The position numbers and the translations under genes are program-made. The notes beneath the pieces are model-generated. The model ran no database searches. It had not been told where the DNA came from and saw only the letters and a program-made list of their open reading frames with translations. DNA of 64,000 bases. Source: JAEUKH01 sp964447205. Its GTDB lineage: Bacteria; Myxococcota_A; Polyangia; Polyangiales; Ga0077539. Below are positions 51,273 through 59,112 of the stretch, in pieces. Where the stretch lies: the NCBI GenBank assembly GCA_964447205.1, contig CAYUSB010000003.1, positions 62,001 to 126,000 on the forward strand, written 5' to 3'. Numbering within the stretch: the stretch's first letter is position 1; each line of letters opens with the position of its first letter.

Positions 51273-52412
51273 TCAGCTCCCCATCCACCGACCCAACGCG
51301 GCCCCGAGAACCAGGAGGCCGACCACCCCGATCCATATCACCCATCGCGGCGACGCATCCAACCCCTTCCCCCGCCTGTCCCCGCGGGCCGACGGAGCCC
51401 TCACGGTCGTCGCCGCATCGTCGGAACGCCCCGGGAGCATCACCGTCAGGGCCTCTTCGTCGACCCCGTCGGGCGCCTTCGACCGCGCATCGATCTGGGT
51501 CGGAACCTCCAGCTCCTCCTCGGTGCTCTCGTAACTGGGCAGCGGGGCATCGGACGACCAGACGCTGGTCTCGAGCACCGCCTCGACCAGCCGTTGCATC
51601 GACGCGAAACGGTGCCCTCGATCGCGCTCCAAGGCCCGATGCACCACCGCCGCCAGATCGGCCGGAACCGCCACCCCCAGGGTCTCGATCGGCGGCACAG
51701 GCTCGCTCAGCACCTGCAGCAGGGCCCACTGTGGGGTCTCGCCCTGGAAGGGCAACTGTCCGGTCAGGGCCTCGTACATCACGACTCCCATGGCCCACAC
51801 GTCGCTCTGCGCGTCGACCGCCCCCTCGCCCGCCGCCTGCTCGGGCGACATGTACGCCGGAGACCCCAGGAGCATCCCCCCGGTGGTCAGTGCGGCCTCG
51901 CCCCCCTCGGGACGGATCTTGGCGATGCCGAAGTCGATGAGCTTGGGCACCATGCCGTCGGAGGTGATGCAGAGGAAGATGTTGGCGGGTTTGATGTCCC
52001 GATGCACGACCCCGAGGCGATGGGCCCCGACGAGGGCCCCCATCAAGGGCACCAGGAGCCGCACGACGGAGACCGGGTCGAGGTGCCCGCCCGGGGTGCG
52101 GTCGAGGAGGTCGGCGAGGGTCTGACCGTGCAGGAGTTCTTGTACGATGTAGGGTTGGAGGCCGTCGTCGTCGAGGTCGAGGTCAAACACCCGCACGATG
52201 TTGGGGTGGGCGATCCGTACGCAGGCGCGGGCCTCGCGGATAAACCGTTGGCGTTGGATCTCGTCGTGGAGGAGGTCGCGGTGGAGCAGCTTGATCGCGA
52301 CGCGCTGGCCCGTGAAGAGATGCTCTGCCTCCCACACCTGCCCCATGGCCCCCTCGCCGAGGGGGCGGAGCAGGCGATACTTCCCCGAGAGCCTGTCCCC
52401 CTGCTTCGGCAT
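51273..52412 (-). CDS. Ser/Thr protein kinase with C-terminal membrane anchor
   Basis: A 379-aa Hanks-type kinase. The glycine loop is GEGAMGQVW (about 19-27) and the lysine is in VAIKLL. The catalytic loop is VVHRDIKPANIF and the metal motif is LIDFGIAK, so it should be active. The activation segment ends with GSPAYMSPEQAAGEG. The region after the kinase (about 275-350) is acidic and low-complexity. A membrane helix near the C-terminus (about 356-375, WVIWIGVVGLLVLGAALG) anchors it with the kinase in the cytoplasm and almost nothing outside. It is encoded 18 bases after a second kinase gene, and the two probably form a signalling pair. Confidence 0.92.
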   Translation of the reverse strand: MPKQGDRLSGKYRLLRPLGEGAMGQVWEAEHLFTGQRVAIKLLHRDLLHDEIQRQRFIREARACVRIAHPNIVRVFDLDLDDDGLQPYIVQELLHGQTLADLLDRTPGGHLDPVSVVRLLVPLMGALVGAHRLGVVHRDIKPANIFLCITSDGMVPKLIDFGIAKIRPEGGEAALTTGGMLLGSPAYMSPEQAAGEGAVDAQSDVWAMGVVMYEALTGQLPFQGETPQWALLQVLSEPVPPIETLGVAVPADLAAVVHRALERDRGHRFASMQRLVEAVLETSVWSSDAPLPSYESTEEELEVPTQIDARSKAPDGVDEEALTVMLPGRSDDAATTVRAPSARGDRRGKGLDASPRWVIWIGVVGLLVLGAALGRWMGS

Positions 52413-52430
52413 ACGGCGAGACCCGTCGAC

Positions 52431-53843
52431 TCAACGGAGCCACGAGGGCACGTGCCCCGTGGTCTGGGTGCGGCTGCGCACGGTCGGGGGGACGCGGCGG
52501 GCCGTCGGAGGTGGGCGCTGCGCCGCCGCGCGAGCCCCAGCGGTCGCGTGTGTCGTGTGCGGAACTGTCGGCGCTGCGGGTGCGAGGGGCGTCGCGGGAG
52601 CGGGCGGTGCCGCTGCGACATGGGCGGGCGGTGTCGCCGCCGTGGGTCGTACGGTCGCCTGACGATGCTCGGGGGTCGCGACGGAAGGCGCTGCCGGGAG
52701 CTCGGTCGGCCGCGATGCGACGGGAGAACCACGCCCCGCCGAGCCTGAACGCGCCGAGGCGTAGCCGCCCAACATCGCAGCGAATACCAGCAGGCTCAGC
52801 CCGGAGACCACGGTCGCGATGCGTCGCCGCTGTGCCTGAGAGGGCGCAGCGAGGGTCGTGTCGAGCACGTGGGGCGCCACCGTCACCAGATCGGGCGGCG
52901 GGGGCACGCTCGACGCCGCCGACTCCCGCGTGGCCCTGAGCCCTGGCGGCTCTGGGGCAGAACCCACGGAACCCTGGAGGGCCGCCATGCAGTCGCGTGC
53001 CCGCTGGGCGAAGGCGTCCATGGTGGGGAACCGACGCTCGGGATCCATCACCAACGCGCCTCCCACGAGCTGCACGATGGTCTGCGGCAGGGTGGGGACC
53101 CGCAGGGCGATGGGGGTCGGCGGCTGCCCGATGATGCTGGCGAGGATGAGGTTGACGGTCTTGCCCTCGTGGGGCAGCCGACGGGTGAGGGCGTAGTAGA
53201 GCACGACCCCGAGCGACCACACGTCGGTGCGGGCGTCGAGGGCCCGATCGCCCGCGGCCTGTTCGGGCGACATGTACGAGGGCGAGCCCATGACCTGGGC
53301 GGTCTGGGTCTGTTGGGCGCTCTGGCCCAGGGCGTCGGTGACGCGGGCGATGCCGAAGTCGATCACCTTGGGAACGAGGCCCTCGGGGGTGTCGCAGAGG
53401 AAGATGTTTTCGGGCTTGAGGTCGCGGTGTACGACCCGCTGGGAGTGCGCGAAGGAGAGGGCCCGCATGACGGGCAGGAGCAGCGCGAGGGCCTCGGTCG
53501 GCGGCAGCGGTCCGGTCTCGTGGAGGTACCGCTTGAGGTCTCTGCCCCGGAGGTACTCCTGCACCATGAACATCACCCCAAGGTCGTTGTCGCGCCCGAC
53601 GTCGAGCACGGTCACGATGTTGGGGTGGCGCAGCTTCGCGGCGGCCCGCGCCTCCTGGAGGAAACGCTGGGCCAGGGGGGAGTCGAGCTCGGCCAGGAGG
53701 ATCTTGATGGCCACGGGTGCGTCGAGGACATCATCGTGGGCGGCCCAGACGACGCCCATGCCCCCGCGCCCGAGCTCCCGCGCAAGACGGAACCGCCCGG
53801 CCAGTAGCACCCCAGGGGCGAATGTTTCGGGCTTGACTCCCAT
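52431..53843 (-). CDS. Ser/Thr protein kinase with extracytoplasmic Pro/Ala tail
   Basis: A 470-aa Hanks-type kinase. It has GRGGMGVVW, VAIKIL, VVHRDLKPENIF and VIDFGIARV, all the essential residues. A single membrane helix follows at about 335-355 (IATVVSGLSLLVFAAML). The outer part, about 110 residues, is Pro/Ala/Thr-rich with no PASTA or other sensor fold. It ends in a basic segment (TVRSRTQTTGHVPSWLR). ATG 53843 starts the family region; the frame from 53963 only overlaps the divergent gene. It leads the operon with the second kinase and the TPR protein. Confidence 0.92.
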   Translation of the reverse strand: MGVKPETFAPGVLLAGRFRLARELGRGGMGVVWAAHDDVLDAPVAIKILLAELDSPLAQRFLQEARAAAKLRHPNIVTVLDVGRDNDLGVMFMVQEYLRGRDLKRYLHETGPLPPTEALALLLPVMRALSFAHSQRVVHRDLKPENIFLCDTPEGLVPKVIDFGIARVTDALGQSAQQTQTAQVMGSPSYMSPEQAAGDRALDARTDVWSLGVVLYYALTRRLPHEGKTVNLILASIIGQPPTPIALRVPTLPQTIVQLVGGALVMDPERRFPTMDAFAQRARDCMAALQGSVGSAPEPPGLRATRESAASSVPPPPDLVTVAPHVLDTTLAAPSQAQRRRIATVVSGLSLLVFAAMLGGYASARSGSAGRGSPVASRPTELPAAPSVATPEHRQATVRPTAATPPAHVAAAPPAPATPLAPAAPTVPHTTHATAGARAAAQRPPPTARRVPPTVRSRTQTTGHVPSWLR

Positions 53844-53869
53844 GCTGCGGCGCTCGCCGCGCCGAGTGT

Positions 53870-54244
53870 ATGGGGCACGACGCCGAGCCGCAAGCGCTGC
53901 GACGGAATCCTCCCAGCGTGAGCGCGCAAACGCAGCACGACGCCATCGTCGCGCCTGAAGCACTGTTCACGACGTGGCAACGCGCCCGGCGCAGCGAGGC
54001 CCGTCACCGCGACCTGCTCATCACGTGGAAGACCCAGCGCATCGCCCTCGAGCTCAAGATGCGCCATCGCCCGACCTCCGAGGCGAAGGGCATCGCGCAG
54101 TTCGGGGGATACCTCGAGCGCCTCGGTCTCGACGAGGGCTGGCTCGTGCTCTTCGACCACAAGTCCACTGCCCCCTGGGACGCGCGGATCTACACCCGCA
54201 CGGAGACCGCCGGGGCCCGACGCATCCACGTCGTCGGCTGCTGA
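53870..54244 (+). CDS. PD-(D/E)XK nuclease-like short protein, possible remnant
   Basis: A 124-aa frame. The C-terminal 75 residues match the end of the PD-(D/E)XK domain found on DUF1703-type and AAA ATPase proteins. RIALELKMRH supplies the E-x-K motif, then KGIAQFGGYLERLGLDEGW and LVLFDHKS follow. The upstream acid of the nuclease motif is not evident and the ATPase part is absent. It may be a worn remnant of a longer gene or a small free-standing nuclease. A GTG at 53918 is an alternative start. It is divergent from the kinase gene, with 26 bases between the starts. The real status is uncertain. Confidence 0.5.
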   Translation: MGHDAEPQALRRNPPSVSAQTQHDAIVAPEALFTTWQRARRSEARHRDLLITWKTQRIALELKMRHRPTSEAKGIAQFGGYLERLGLDEGWLVLFDHKSTAPWDARIYTRTETAGARRIHVVGC

Positions 54245-54263
54245 CGGCCACCCCCCAGGGACC

Positions 54264-55472
54264 TCACGGAAGGTCCCGCGCGCACCGGAATCCCCGCCCA
54301 TCGCTTCGAACGACAGCCGACCCTTCGCTACGCGTTGCAGACCGAACGGCCGAGGCAACCGTGTCGTTCCACGACCCACCGCGCATCACGCGGTTTATCA
54401 TACTGCCCCCAGACCCAGTACACAGTGGGTCTGAAAGTGACGAGCGATTCGTGCAGGCGTTGCTGGCGCCTGCACTCGCGTAAACATTCCAGTTGTCAGC
54501 GGTCCACTCCCACACATTGCCAACGAGATGATAAACACTCTGCGCACCATATTGCGCCGCCCCGGAAACAAAGGCGGGGTCATCGACCGCACAGGTCGAT
54601 GTACGTGGTGTGCCCACGCTCGAACAGATCCGCGCAAGATCCTGTGTAGCGCCACCCCAGGGGAGGAGTCGCCCGTCCGTCGAGCGGGCAGCGAGCTCCC
54701 ACTCCGCATCGGTCGGGAGCCGACCGCCATCCCACACACAGAACACCATCGCGGTGTGCCAATCCACACAGTTCATCGGGTGATTGTCACGACCCGCCGT
54801 GCCCCAGTTGTGGTTGCTCCCGCCACAGCGCAACGTGCTCTCCTCGGTCTGGGGTGTCCCCACCGACACCCGCACGGTCGTCCCGTTGGCAAGGTAGGGC
54901 ACCGTCATCGCGGCCATCGGCCGATCCGATGCCTCCCAAAACCGACGAAATCGAGCCACTGTCACAGGGTACTGGTCCAGGCGAAAACCACGCACCATCA
55001 CATCGGGCTGCGCGACACCCATCGTGGCTCCACCGTGGAAGGCCATGGTGTCGCCGCCCAGGGTGAGGGTTCCGCCCGGGATGTCGGCCAGACCACAACC
55101 CGCGACCGCGGGCGCCGCGCAGCTCCGCTGCCCGCTCGGGGTCGGCCCCGCGTCGAGGCCCGTGTCCCGCGGCCCCGCGTCGAGGCCCGTGTCCCGCGGT
55201 CCCGTGTCGATGCCCATGTCGAGGCCCGTGTCCCGCGGCCCCGTGTCCCGCGGCCCCGTGTCGATGCCCATGTCGAGGCCCGTGTCCCGCGGGTCCGTGT
55301 CGATGCCCATGTCGAGGCCCGTGTCCCGCGGCCCCGTGTCGATGCCCACCCCCCCATCGCTCCCCACCTCGCGTCCCCCGTCCCACAGAGACCCCGGCCC
55401 AGGAGGGACCTCGCAGCCACACACCCCCGCCCAGAGCGCCCCGACCCAGCCGCTGCTCCGAAGCCCCCTCAC
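54264..55472 (-). CDS. SUMF1-fold (FGE-like) lipoprotein without catalytic cysteines
   Basis: A 402-aa lipoprotein. GTG 55472 overlaps the oxidoreductase stop as GTGA. The signal ends CGC (cysteine 20). Residues about 43-110 are a tandem Asp/Thr/Gly/Leu repeat linker. Residues 130-402 have the formylglycine-generating-enzyme fold: MNCVDWHTAMVFC, DGGRLPTDAEWELAAR, VGNVWEWTADNW, RVMRGGSWNDT and DGRGFRCARD. True FGEs have two cysteines just after RGGSW; here that stretch (NDTVASAVRSATR) has none. It therefore cannot be a normal sulfatase activator and may be a structural or ligand-binding SUMF1 protein. Confidence 0.85.
   Translation of the reverse strand: MRGLRSSGWVGALWAGVCGCEVPPGPGSLWDGGREVGSDGGVGIDTGPRDTGLDMGIDTDPRDTGLDMGIDTGPRDTGPRDTGLDMGIDTGPRDTGLDAGPRDTGLDAGPTPSGQRSCAAPAVAGCGLADIPGGTLTLGGDTMAFHGGATMGVAQPDVMVRGFRLDQYPVTVARFRRFWEASDRPMAAMTVPYLANGTTVRVSVGTPQTEESTLRCGGSNHNWGTAGRDNHPMNCVDWHTAMVFCVWDGGRLPTDAEWELAARSTDGRLLPWGGATQDLARICSSVGTPRTSTCAVDDPAFVSGAAQYGAQSVYHLVGNVWEWTADNWNVYASAGASNACTNRSSLSDPLCTGSGGSMINRVMRGGSWNDTVASAVRSATRSEGSAVVRSDGRGFRCARDLP
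55144..55350 (-). repeat. Tandem repeats in the SUMF1 lipoprotein linker
   Basis: Units of 24 and 39 bases (minus-strand products DTGLDAGPR and GIDTGPRDTGLDM) are repeated about six times, giving almost identical DNA blocks. On the plus strand the core is GTGTCGATGCCCATGTCGAG and CCCGTGTCCCGCGGCCCC. The near identity implies recent slippage or recombination, so linker length is likely variable between strains. Confidence 0.9.
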
Positions 55473-56464
55473 CAGCGCAGCACGATCTTGCCGAAGGTGG
55501 TGTTGGACTCCATCCGAGCGTGCGCGGCCCGCACCTCGCTCATCGGCAAGATCACATCCACCACCGGGACCAGCTCCCCCGTCGCAAACCGCCCGAGCAT
55601 CGCCGCCGCAAACCCCGAGGCCACGTCGACCTTCTCCTCCAGCGAGCGACTCCGCAGCACCGTGCCCACCAGCTTCGCCCGCTTGCGCAGGAGCACCGCG
55701 AGGTTGACCTCCACCGACGACCCGCCCAACAGACCCAGCACCACCTCGCGCCCCCGCAAGGCCAGGCAGGCCATGTCCTCCTGGACGTAGCTCGCCCCGA
55801 CGCTGTTGAGCACCACATCGACCCCGCGCCGACCCGTGAGGGCCAACACCGCCTCCGCAAAATGCCCGTCGCTCGTGATGTGAATCCCGTCGTTCATGCC
55901 CAGGGGACGGGCCCGGGCCAGCTTCAGCGAGGCCCGCGACGTCCCGAGCGAACGCAACCCCAGGACCCGACAGAGCTGCACGGCGGCCGTGCCCACCCCC
56001 GACCCCACCGCGTGCACCAGGGCCGTCTCTCCAGGGCGGGCCTCGCCCTGCGTCACCAGGGCGTCGTACGCCGTCAGAAACGCCTCCGGAACCGCCGCCG
56101 CCACGTCCAGGGCCATCCCCCGCGGCACTGGCATGGCCTCGGCCGCGTGCACGAGCAGGTGCGTACACATGGCCCCGCCTCCGACGATGCCAAACACCCG
56201 GTCGCCCACGGAGTACGCGTCGACCCCGTAGCCCACCGACTCCACCTCCCCCGCATACTCCAACCCCGGAACATCCTCCGGACACCCCAACGGGGCCGGG
56301 TAGAAACCCCGTCGCTGCAGGATGTCCGCCCGGTTGAGCCCCGCCGCGGCCACGGCCACCCGGATCTGACCGGGCCCGGGCTCGGGCACCTCCCGCTCGG
56401 CAAGGTCGAGCACGTCGACGTCACCAGGCTCACGGATCACCACCGCGCGAGAGAGGGTTCCCAT
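55469..56464 (-). CDS. NAD(P)H quinone oxidoreductase (PIG3-like)
   Basis: A 331-aa medium-chain dehydrogenase/reductase without zinc ligands, of the PIG3/quinone oxidoreductase group. The N-terminal half has AAAGLNRADILQRRGFYP and VPGLEYAGEVESVG, typical of PIG3. The Rossmann motif is VHAVGSGVGTAAVQLCRVLG. The segment GVDVVLNSVGASY precedes the C-terminal GGSSVEVNLAVLLRKR. It uses NADPH to reduce quinones or similar enones in the cytosol. It overlaps the SUMF1 gene downstream and is 24 bases after the coiled-coil membrane gene. Confidence 0.9.
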   Translation of the reverse strand: MGTLSRAVVIREPGDVDVLDLAEREVPEPGPGQIRVAVAAAGLNRADILQRRGFYPAPLGCPEDVPGLEYAGEVESVGYGVDAYSVGDRVFGIVGGGAMCTHLLVHAAEAMPVPRGMALDVAAAVPEAFLTAYDALVTQGEARPGETALVHAVGSGVGTAAVQLCRVLGLRSLGTSRASLKLARARPLGMNDGIHITSDGHFAEAVLALTGRRGVDVVLNSVGASYVQEDMACLALRGREVVLGLLGGSSVEVNLAVLLRKRAKLVGTVLRSRSLEEKVDVASGFAAAMLGRFATGELVPVVDVILPMSEVRAAHARMESNTTFGKIVLRW

Positions 56465-56488
56465 GGGAGGGAGTATCGCACGGGGGGG

Positions 56489-58210
56489 TCAGGGGTTGAA
56501 GTACACCCGCACCTGATCGCGCCACGGTGCCGGAACGGGCATGGCCTCCACCCCCCGCAACGCCGCCGGGGCCGCCTCCCGAAGCTGCACCGCGTCGGCA
56601 GCCCTCGCCCGCGCCCCCGTGGTCTCCACCCGAACGCTCTCCACCGGAACCCCCGGCCGCCCCGGGTCCCGCACCGGATCGACCGGAGCCACAAACCCCG
56701 GGTCCCGCACCCGCCCCGTGTGCCCCGTGGTCGCCACATGCCCCGGGTCGTTGCCCGTCCCCGGCCCGCCCCCCCCGGGCCCCCCACGCCCCATCTGCAA
56801 ACGCACCCGCAGATCGCCAATTCCCTGCCGGGCCCCCGCCCCCGCCCGACCCCGTCGCCCCGCCCGCGACCGATCGAGCCCCCCGCGCCGCAACGACTCC
56901 AACAAAGCCCGCATCGCCGCCCGGGCCTCCTCCGCCGTCATCGCCCGGGACGCCCGATCAAACGCGGCCTGCGAGGTCCCCTCCGACTGCGCCGCAAGCT
57001 GGGCCAGGGCCTGGGCCACCCGCCGACGCTCCTCGGCCGTCAACCCCCGGTCAAACTCCCGCATGGCCGCATCCAGGGCCCGCGACAGGGCTCCGTCCTG
57101 GGTTCCCGCGCGGCTGAGGTGCTCGGCCACCCGTCGCCCCGCCGCCGTCTCCCCCAGGGCCTGGGCCAGGGCCTGAGCCAGGGCACTCGCCTCGCTCCGC
57201 CGCCGCAGAAGCCCCGCCTCCTCCTCCAGGGCCGCCCCCAGGGCCTCCGAACCCGCCGCCCGGGCCGCTCCGGCCGCACGCTGCAAGGCCTCCGCGGCCG
57301 CACGCTGCGAAGCCGCCTCGCGACGATCGGCCAGGGCCCGTACGGCGTCGTTCATCCGGGCGAGGTCACCCTGGGCCAGGGCGTCGCGCACCGCATCCAG
57401 GGACGGGTCGCCGAGGGCCGCCAGAGCCGCGTCGACGGCCCGCTGATGCTCGGCCGCCCTCGTCCACGCGAGGCTCTCCTCCAGGGCCCGCTCGACCCCG
57501 TCCGTGGCCGCCAGGGCCTCGTCGCGGGTCATGCCCGCCTCCAGCGATCGAGCCAGGGCCTCCGCCCGCACCTGCACCGCCTCCAACGACGGAACCCCGG
57601 GGGTCTCGGGTTCACTCGCTGCTCGCAGGGTCTGGGCCACCGCCCGGGCCATCTCTGCAGCCGGAACATCCCCCCGAGGCCGCTCCGCACTCCGGGCCCG
57701 GGCCGGTCGTACGGGGACCACCAGGGCCGCCACAAACCCCAGCATCGCCAATCCCCCGATGGCCCACACCCGCCGCCGTGGAGCGGGCAGGGCCTCCCCC
57801 AGACTCCGCCCCTGGAGGGCCTTGCGGGCGTCGTCGCGGACCCGCCCGGCCACGGCAGGATCGACCCCTGCGCGTTCGACCAGGGCCAGCTCGGCGGCGG
57901 TGAGCACCGCGGCCTGGGCCCCGAGCCGCCCGTCAATCTCCGCGAGGGCCGACAACGGACGCGACCACACCCCCCGCCACCCCGCCACCAGAGGCAGGGC
58001 CATCACGCCCCACACCGCGACCATCACTCCCCGCGAGACACCCGGGGCCCACCGCGCCAATGCCAGGGCCCCCGCCGCCCCCACCAGGGCCACCGGAACC
58101 ACCCACCGCCCCGCCCGCGCGGCTCCGCGCCCCAGGGCCACCAGGGCGAGCATACGCCGCAGGGGACCGAAGCCCCCCAAGGCCGACCACACGCGCCGCG
58201 AGGCCCACAT
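56489..58210 (-). CDS. Large coiled-coil membrane protein (DUF4175-like)
   Basis: A 573-aa protein. Two or three membrane helices lie in the first 180 residues (VVPVALVGAAGALALA, GVMVAVWGVMALPLVAG, VWAIGGLAMLGFVAALVV). About 300 residues of Ala/Arg/Glu-rich coiled coil follow. A Gly/Pro-rich tail closes it and ends in VPAPWRDQVRVYFNP. Topology and the C-terminal end resemble the DUF4175/BatD-neighbour proteins found near MoxR-VWA clusters; the match is tentative. Earlier and later genes on this strand are unrelated metabolic or RNA genes. Function unknown. Confidence 0.75.
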   Translation of the reverse strand: MWASRRVWSALGGFGPLRRMLALVALGRGAARAGRWVVPVALVGAAGALALARWAPGVSRGVMVAVWGVMALPLVAGWRGVWSRPLSALAEIDGRLGAQAAVLTAAELALVERAGVDPAVAGRVRDDARKALQGRSLGEALPAPRRRVWAIGGLAMLGFVAALVVPVRPARARSAERPRGDVPAAEMARAVAQTLRAASEPETPGVPSLEAVQVRAEALARSLEAGMTRDEALAATDGVERALEESLAWTRAAEHQRAVDAALAALGDPSLDAVRDALAQGDLARMNDAVRALADRREAASQRAAAEALQRAAGAARAAGSEALGAALEEEAGLLRRRSEASALAQALAQALGETAAGRRVAEHLSRAGTQDGALSRALDAAMREFDRGLTAEERRRVAQALAQLAAQSEGTSQAAFDRASRAMTAEEARAAMRALLESLRRGGLDRSRAGRRGRAGAGARQGIGDLRVRLQMGRGGPGGGGPGTGNDPGHVATTGHTGRVRDPGFVAPVDPVRDPGRPGVPVESVRVETTGARARAADAVQLREAAPAALRGVEAMPVPAPWRDQVRVYFNP

Positions 58211-58254
58211 CCTCCGAGCGATAGCACACCCTCCCCCGACCTACGCGGTCGCCG

Positions 58255-59112
58255 TCACCCCCGCGGGGCCGCCGAGGGCATCCCGAGGGCCTCCCGGACC
58301 GCACGAAACGCCGCCGTCCACTGGCCATCCCGATCACGAACCACCAGGGTCTGCCTCGCTCCCTCCTCCGCCGTCTCGTCCGCCCGGCCCATGACCCACA
58401 CTCCCAGAAGGGCCGGGGCTCCCTCCCGGGGCACGACCTCCCAGTGTTCGACCACCCGGAGCCCGTGGCGTTCGGCCCCGTGGCGTGCCCGTCCGTCCTC
58501 CCCCGCGGCCCCGCACATCACGAACACACCCCCCGCGCGCAGATGCCGGGCGGCCGCCGCGCAGTAGTCCTCCACGCCCCCCCGGTGCTCAAACCGACAC
58601 GGCCCACACTGAACCGTCTCCGACTCCGTCCCTGCCCCCGGGGGGAAGTACGGGGGCGTCCCCGTGATGAGATCAAACCTCGCCCCCTCGGGGAGCACCC
58701 CCGGGTCGCGCAGGTCGCCCTCGACCACCGTGACCCGCCCCGCGGCCCCGTTGTAGGCGATCGACCGCCGGGCCATGGCCGCGCTCACCGCCTGGGCCTC
58801 GACCCCTGTGCAGCGGGCCTTTTCCAGCGACCAGGCCACCATCATCAGGACCGACCCGATCCCGCACCCCAGGTCGAGGGCCTCGTGAACGGCCTCGGGT
58901 CGCACCGAGCGGGTGGCGATGTACGCCGTCACGAGGTCGTCCATCGACCACCGATGCCCGCGGAGCTTCTGCAGGATGCGCCAGTCGCCCGCCAGGAGGC
59001 ACAGGTCTTCGTCGTCGCCGGGCAGAAGCTCGGGCCGCCCCTCGGCCCCCCGCGGCCGCGGACCGGGGGCCACCCACCCAACGGGCCTCCGCGCTTCACG
59101 CACTATCCCCAC
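58255..59112 (-). CDS. TrmN6/YfiC-like methyltransferase
   Basis: A 285-aa SAM-dependent methyltransferase. Motif I is LDLGCGIGSVLMMVAW (about 79-94) and the acidic residue is in GVEAQAVS. The target-binding motif is GTPPYFPPG, the N-P-P-Y type of N6-adenine enzymes with the first Asn changed to Gly-Thr. The arrangement matches tRNA1(Val) A37 N6-methyltransferase and HemK-like enzymes. The N-terminal 50 residues are extra. Starts GTG 59112 and GTG 59103 both overlap or abut the helicase stop (TAG at 59103-59105). The loss of the usual Asn makes the exact substrate uncertain. Confidence 0.82.
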   Translation of the reverse strand: MGIVREARRPVGWVAPGPRPRGAEGRPELLPGDDEDLCLLAGDWRILQKLRGHRWSMDDLVTAYIATRSVRPEAVHEALDLGCGIGSVLMMVAWSLEKARCTGVEAQAVSAAMARRSIAYNGAAGRVTVVEGDLRDPGVLPEGARFDLITGTPPYFPPGAGTESETVQCGPCRFEHRGGVEDYCAAAARHLRAGGVFVMCGAAGEDGRARHGAERHGLRVVEHWEVVPREGAPALLGVWVMGRADETAEEGARQTLVVRDRDGQWTAAFRAVREALGMPSAAPRG

